This document shows, piece after piece, positions 60,103 to 64,000 of a DNA stretch of 64,000 bases. Every line of letters begins with the position of its first letter. Position 1 is the stretch's first letter. The notes under the pieces are model-generated. The model was not told the origin of the DNA and did no database searches. It was given only the letters and a program-made list of their open reading frames with translations. Both the position numbers and the translations under genes were made by a program. Source of the stretch: Gnetum montanum (Eukaryota > Streptophyta > Gnetopsida > Gnetales > Gnetaceae); NCBI GenBank assembly GCA_015680685.1, contig MNCI01030356.1:413571-477570 (forward strand). Direction: 5' to 3'.

Positions 60103-60816
60103 ACTTCAAATAAAATATTTTTAAAAATTTTTAAGGTCTATAAATATCACAAATTGTTCAACAATCAAAAGAAATTCAAATTTCCCAAAAAAATCAAAAA
60201 ACCTAAAGAATGTATATTTTATCTAAGCATCTTCAAAGGCTATTTCTTGGTTATCCTCACTACCAATAGGAATCATTAGGTTTTGGTATAACCTCACTAC
60301 CATCATTGGATTATCCTTTAAGTTATTTTAATGTCCAAAGATATCACAAATTTATCTAGAAAAAATCCAAAGAATGTGTATTTTAACTAGGCATCTCTGA
60401 ATTTTATGTCTTAGTTATCCTCATTGTTAAAAGAACTCACTAATAGCTCTTGAAATAACCTCACTACTATAATCTAATTATCCTTGTAATCCCAAACAAG
60501 TTTATTATGGCTAGGTCTTAGCAATAGCTTCACTACTAACATCCTCAACGGCTGAGACACACAAATCATTAGAAGGATAGGTCTTGACTATGCCTCACCT
60601 TAACTCCACTAGACTCAACTACTTAGTGCCATGGTCTTAGCTAAATCCATAACCTTACATGAACTCATGAATTAAAATCCAAGGAAGGAAATATATTCAA
60701 CAATCCTTATTCCTATGGGGTAGTTCTCACTAAAGAACACTTCACTATTGTATGTAGATAGGAGCATCTTAAAGATTCATGGCTTCCATAACTGAGCACA
60801 AATGGTCACACAAATA
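60103..60816 (+). other. spacer with a worn ~170-bp tandem duplication
   Basis: At about 60190-60320 and 60365-60485 two similar stretches (CAAAGAATGTATATTTTA.., GGTTATCCTCA.., ATAACCTCACTAC) repeat with many differences. Otherwise nothing is recognised. Confidence 0.5.
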
Positions 60817-61266
60817 TTACTAGCTTATATATATATATATATATATGAATTTTATAGAGATGATTTTAACGAAGAAAATGTTAACCAAGCCTGACTACTG
60901 GAAGAGGAAACAAGATAGATAAAAATGGAATCACTCATCCATCCTCTATTTATTTACCCATTTCCCAATTTAGTTATATCCTCTCAGTTAAGTTTGTTCT
61001 ATCTTTGTTTGTTCAAGGTGTTTTTGAAACATAAGAATCTCACATAAATAATAGGTCAAAAACATCATGAATAAACAAAGACAAAATAAAACTTGATAGA
61101 GAGGGTATACCTAAATTGGAAAATGGGTAGAGAAACAGAGGATGAATGAATGATTTCATTTTTATCTATCTTGTTTCCTTGTCCAGTAGTCAAGTTTGGT
61201 TAACATCATCTTCTTTAGAATCATCTCAGCTAATTCATAAATATATATATATATATAAGCTAGTAA
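60817..61266. mobile_element. foldback (MITE-like) element with long inverted arms
   Basis: The left arm (60817-about 61028) and right arm (about 61052-61266) are inverted copies across roughly 205 bp each, with scattered mismatches. They share TTACTAGCTTATATATATAT, a GTTAACCAA..TTGACTACTGGA..GGAAACAAGATAGATA block, and TTTGTT-x-TTCA-x-G-x-TGTTTTT by the centre. The centre is about 24 bp. No ORF. The transcript would fold into a long hairpin. The superfamily is not determined; a target duplication is not clear. Confidence 0.85.
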
Positions 61267-64000
61267 AGCTATTTTGCAAGCTAGAAGTAGAATTGAATTA
61301 TTTTTTGTAAATTTTTCCATTATCATCATCAACATCATTTTTTAAAGTTATTCATTATCATCATCAAAGAAATTGTTTTAGATGTTATGTTGTTGAAATA
61401 TTTTAATAATATCAAAATAGGTAAACCCTCAATCTCATGTGGGACCATTGTGGACATGCAATAGTCCAATAGCTTTGGTAGGTTTTTGTCAGCTAGAAAT
61501 GCTAGCAGCACATCCATCATGTTTTGGGGTTTACCATGGACACCAATGTTGTTGTGGTGGATGGCTTTGTGACATCTTAGAATTTGTAGCAACAACATGC
61601 TAAAAAATGTACACATCATTGTTGGATGTGAGTCCATGCATTTGATAGTAATCAAAGTCAATGTAACTGACCATGTTGGCAACACCAACAATGATGGTCT
61701 CCTTCACAACAAAAGGTCAAAGTTGAAGATGTGGGCATTCGATGTCTCATGGAAAATAAAGGTTGTGGATGTAATTCAGATATGGCATTTGATAGATGCA
61801 ATAAGGCATTCAAGTTAGTGATTTTTTTATATTTTTGTGGGTTTCATGGATTTGCATTGGATGGGGTGGAGAAATATACATTTTAGGATATATAGTTAGA
61901 TTAGAATTTTATAATTTAGTATTGTTTAGCATGTACCCCTTAACTTGGAGTTTTAAAATAAAGAATTAGGCTAACACCACATTGCTTTAAGGATGTTTTA
62001 AGTCATAAATTTCTCCAATGCAGAAGACCTATAACAAAGTTGCTAAACGAACATGGTGAATAGACTCATATTCATATGAATACTTATATAAAAGATTTCA
62101 TTAAGGACTTCAAGAAACTTAGAAATTATGCAAGGATTTTAAAATTGAAATATGAAGGTGCTTGAAATGTGAATGGTATGTCAATGGTATAATTAATTGA
62201 GTTATTTTTATTAGTGTAATGGAAGTTTCTAGGCTAGGTGCATTCAAGAATTCTTATTTAAAATAAGTTACTTTTTCCTTTACCCTCAAATACAAATGGA
62301 GGAGTGAATAAGAACATATATTTTAGTATTTCAAACTCTAACATTTATATGTATCAACTTTCCCTTGTTACAATAATAAAAGAGTTAAGATGGTTATTTT
62401 GTTTTTATAATTTTTGTCAAACATAATCATATTAACTATATGTGCTAGGATGTACTTAAAGTCAAGTTGATAACATATTAAGGATTTATAAGTAAGAGGT
62501 TTCTTACTTATAGTCATTGTTATGTTATGTTTTTCTTATGGATTTTTCTTAGCAGTCCTAGTTTCTCTAGAATTCCCTTATGCAAGATTCTAAATTAATT
62601 TTAATTTCTTTAATTGATGTTGAAATTTATATAAGCAAAAATTTCTATCAATTCTTAGAATGCAAATTTAGAGACCAGGGGACAAACATCTATAGATTAT
62701 GTCTAAGGTAATGAAATTTTTAAATTGATTCCTATGTATTTATCAAAATTTAAGGAAAATATTTATAGTAATGTATCATTGAAATTGTTGAGTAATCAAG
62801 AAAAAACTAATGATGCCTTTTGCTACATGATCAAAACCTAGTGTCTTGGTACTTGACATAACCTCCCTTTGCTACTACTGCTACTCCATTTCTTTGAAGC
62901 TCAAACAACATGATCCTCTCTTCCTTGTCTTCTCCTTTTGTGTATTCTCAACTTTCTCTTTTCTATAGCAATGAAGTGAAACAAAACACAGCTACAAAAA
63001 TGGAGAAAAAAAGGGCTTCTAATTTTCCATGGACATCATAGATACTACCTAGCCTCTATTGTATTTTATGCTATTATTAATGATGACAAAGTCATAAGAA
63101 ATGAACACGAAGAGTGATTCTTTGCAAAGTTTCTTGGTCAAATGTAGCGAATAGCCTGGATAATATAATTTGTCAAAATAACAGTGAAATTGTATGTTTT
63201 TGTTCGCATATGATTTGTTTGCGATGCAACATTCCCCTCACCTGCATTTCAAATAGCAATTGCATTGATTGCTTTGGTGCAAGCAACTACATCCAAGCAC
63301 ACATCAACTATGCATCCATGACTTCAAACATGATGGCTCTGACACTTATGCCAGACTTTAGGCATGTTAGTTACTAGTGGTGATATTTTGATGAAGGACC
63401 ACATAGTCGAGCACGTGGACGTAGTCAGTAAGGGGTCAATTGTTGTGCACTAGCGCATATGCAATGCATTGCACTTGTAGCAAATTATGCACCAAGTCCA
63501 CCATGATGAGCTTTGTGAAACAACCCATGCTGCTAAGGTTGAGGTTGTAGTAGTTGACAATCATGGTTGATGGATAGTGATGATGTTGGGTTGAACAGGC
63601 TGCAGTTCACCACCAACATGAACGTAGCCATGTCCTTGGCCTACATTCTTGTCTTGGCCAATAGCTCCTCCATGGCACTGAAAATGATTGTGTCTACCTA
63701 CTGCCACACCTTCGCCATGCAAGTGGCATATGCAGCACCACCTCCAGAAATGCTATGTTATTGCCAAGGCCAGAGCATTGTAGGATCTTATGCTAGAATC
63801 TTAGGCTATCCTCCATGAACATGCCCATCCAATGCAAGAAGTCCATGAAAAGCTACCTTTGACACAACTACATCAGTAGGGGGTTGTTGTCTTGTTGCAA
63901 TCATCTTCTCTCAAAATCTAGATCTTGGCTACAACTAGATTGTAGCATATTTTGCATTGATCTTGGTCCTGAAATGGACTTTGCCAAAGACAATACCACC
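61267..64000 (+). other. flank with no recognised gene
   Basis: AT-rich to mixed sequence. Open frames at 61335-61691 (-), 61597-61818, 63114-63377 and 63567-63818 (+) have no recognisable motif. A stretch at 62560-62700 weakly resembles 45221-45320, the decayed ORF1-like segment. The last 600 bp are less AT-rich but still have no gene I can name. Confidence 0.6.

Noticed and set aside
63114-63818. possible small genes near the window end
   Set aside because: The short frames have no motif, no splice context and no homologous copy in the window.

Overview
This is nuclear DNA from a seed plant with a large, transposon-rich genome. The main gene has introns, its product is the plant-specific fused menaquinone/phylloquinone enzyme PHYLLO, and the remainder is decayed plant LINEs, Ty3/gypsy elements, a SINE and a foldback element. 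I cannot name the species. The many in-frame stops and frameshifts in the elements indicate that most insertions are old.

Gene (240-44475, + strand). The 3' part of PHYLLO is here as 19 exons, which I placed by splice consensus and protein similarity. Together they give one uninterrupted reading frame of 1290 codons plus a stop. It covers most of the MenD domain (SEPHCHC synthase), all of MenC (o-succinylbenzoate synthase) and all of MenH (SHCHC synthase). The MenF-like domain and the start of MenD lie upstream of the window. The three domains catalyse consecutive steps of phylloquinone (vitamin K1) synthesis in the plastid.

Introns. Exons 1-4 (240-3706) are followed by a 5.1-kb intron holding an antisense chromovirus, a 6.1-kb intron holding an antisense LINE (LINE-1, 10152-14741), and a 25.1-kb intron (15199-40346). 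The large intron holds a sense-oriented Tat/Athila-like gypsy element (copy 1, from 17350). That element is itself interrupted by a sense LINE (LINE-2, 22905-26107) and a short antisense LINE (LINE-3a, 30854-32106). A long antisense LINE (LINE-3b, about 32354-38433) follows. Exons 7-19 are packed into 40347-44475.

Downstream of the gene: a tRNA-derived SINE with a perfect 12-bp target duplication (44950-45151), an almost complete 13.3-kb gypsy element in inverse orientation (copy 2, 46793-60102, both LTRs), a 450-bp foldback element (60817-61266), and about 2.7 kb in which I recognise nothing.

Most interesting. (1) The LINE family carries a third coding region downstream of its reverse transcriptase and zinc finger. 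It has a globular domain, a charged coiled coil and a C-terminal segment resembling a J-domain (HPD/HPN), and it recurs in four insertions. (2) Both gypsy copies carry an extra sense ORF (ORF B) after pol, preceded by a TATA-bearing segment that looks like a second, internal promoter related in layout to their own LTR. (3) LINE ORF3 and gypsy ORF B share an 'RxVNLPW'-type core, suggesting that one host or transposon domain family was captured by two unrelated retroelement classes.
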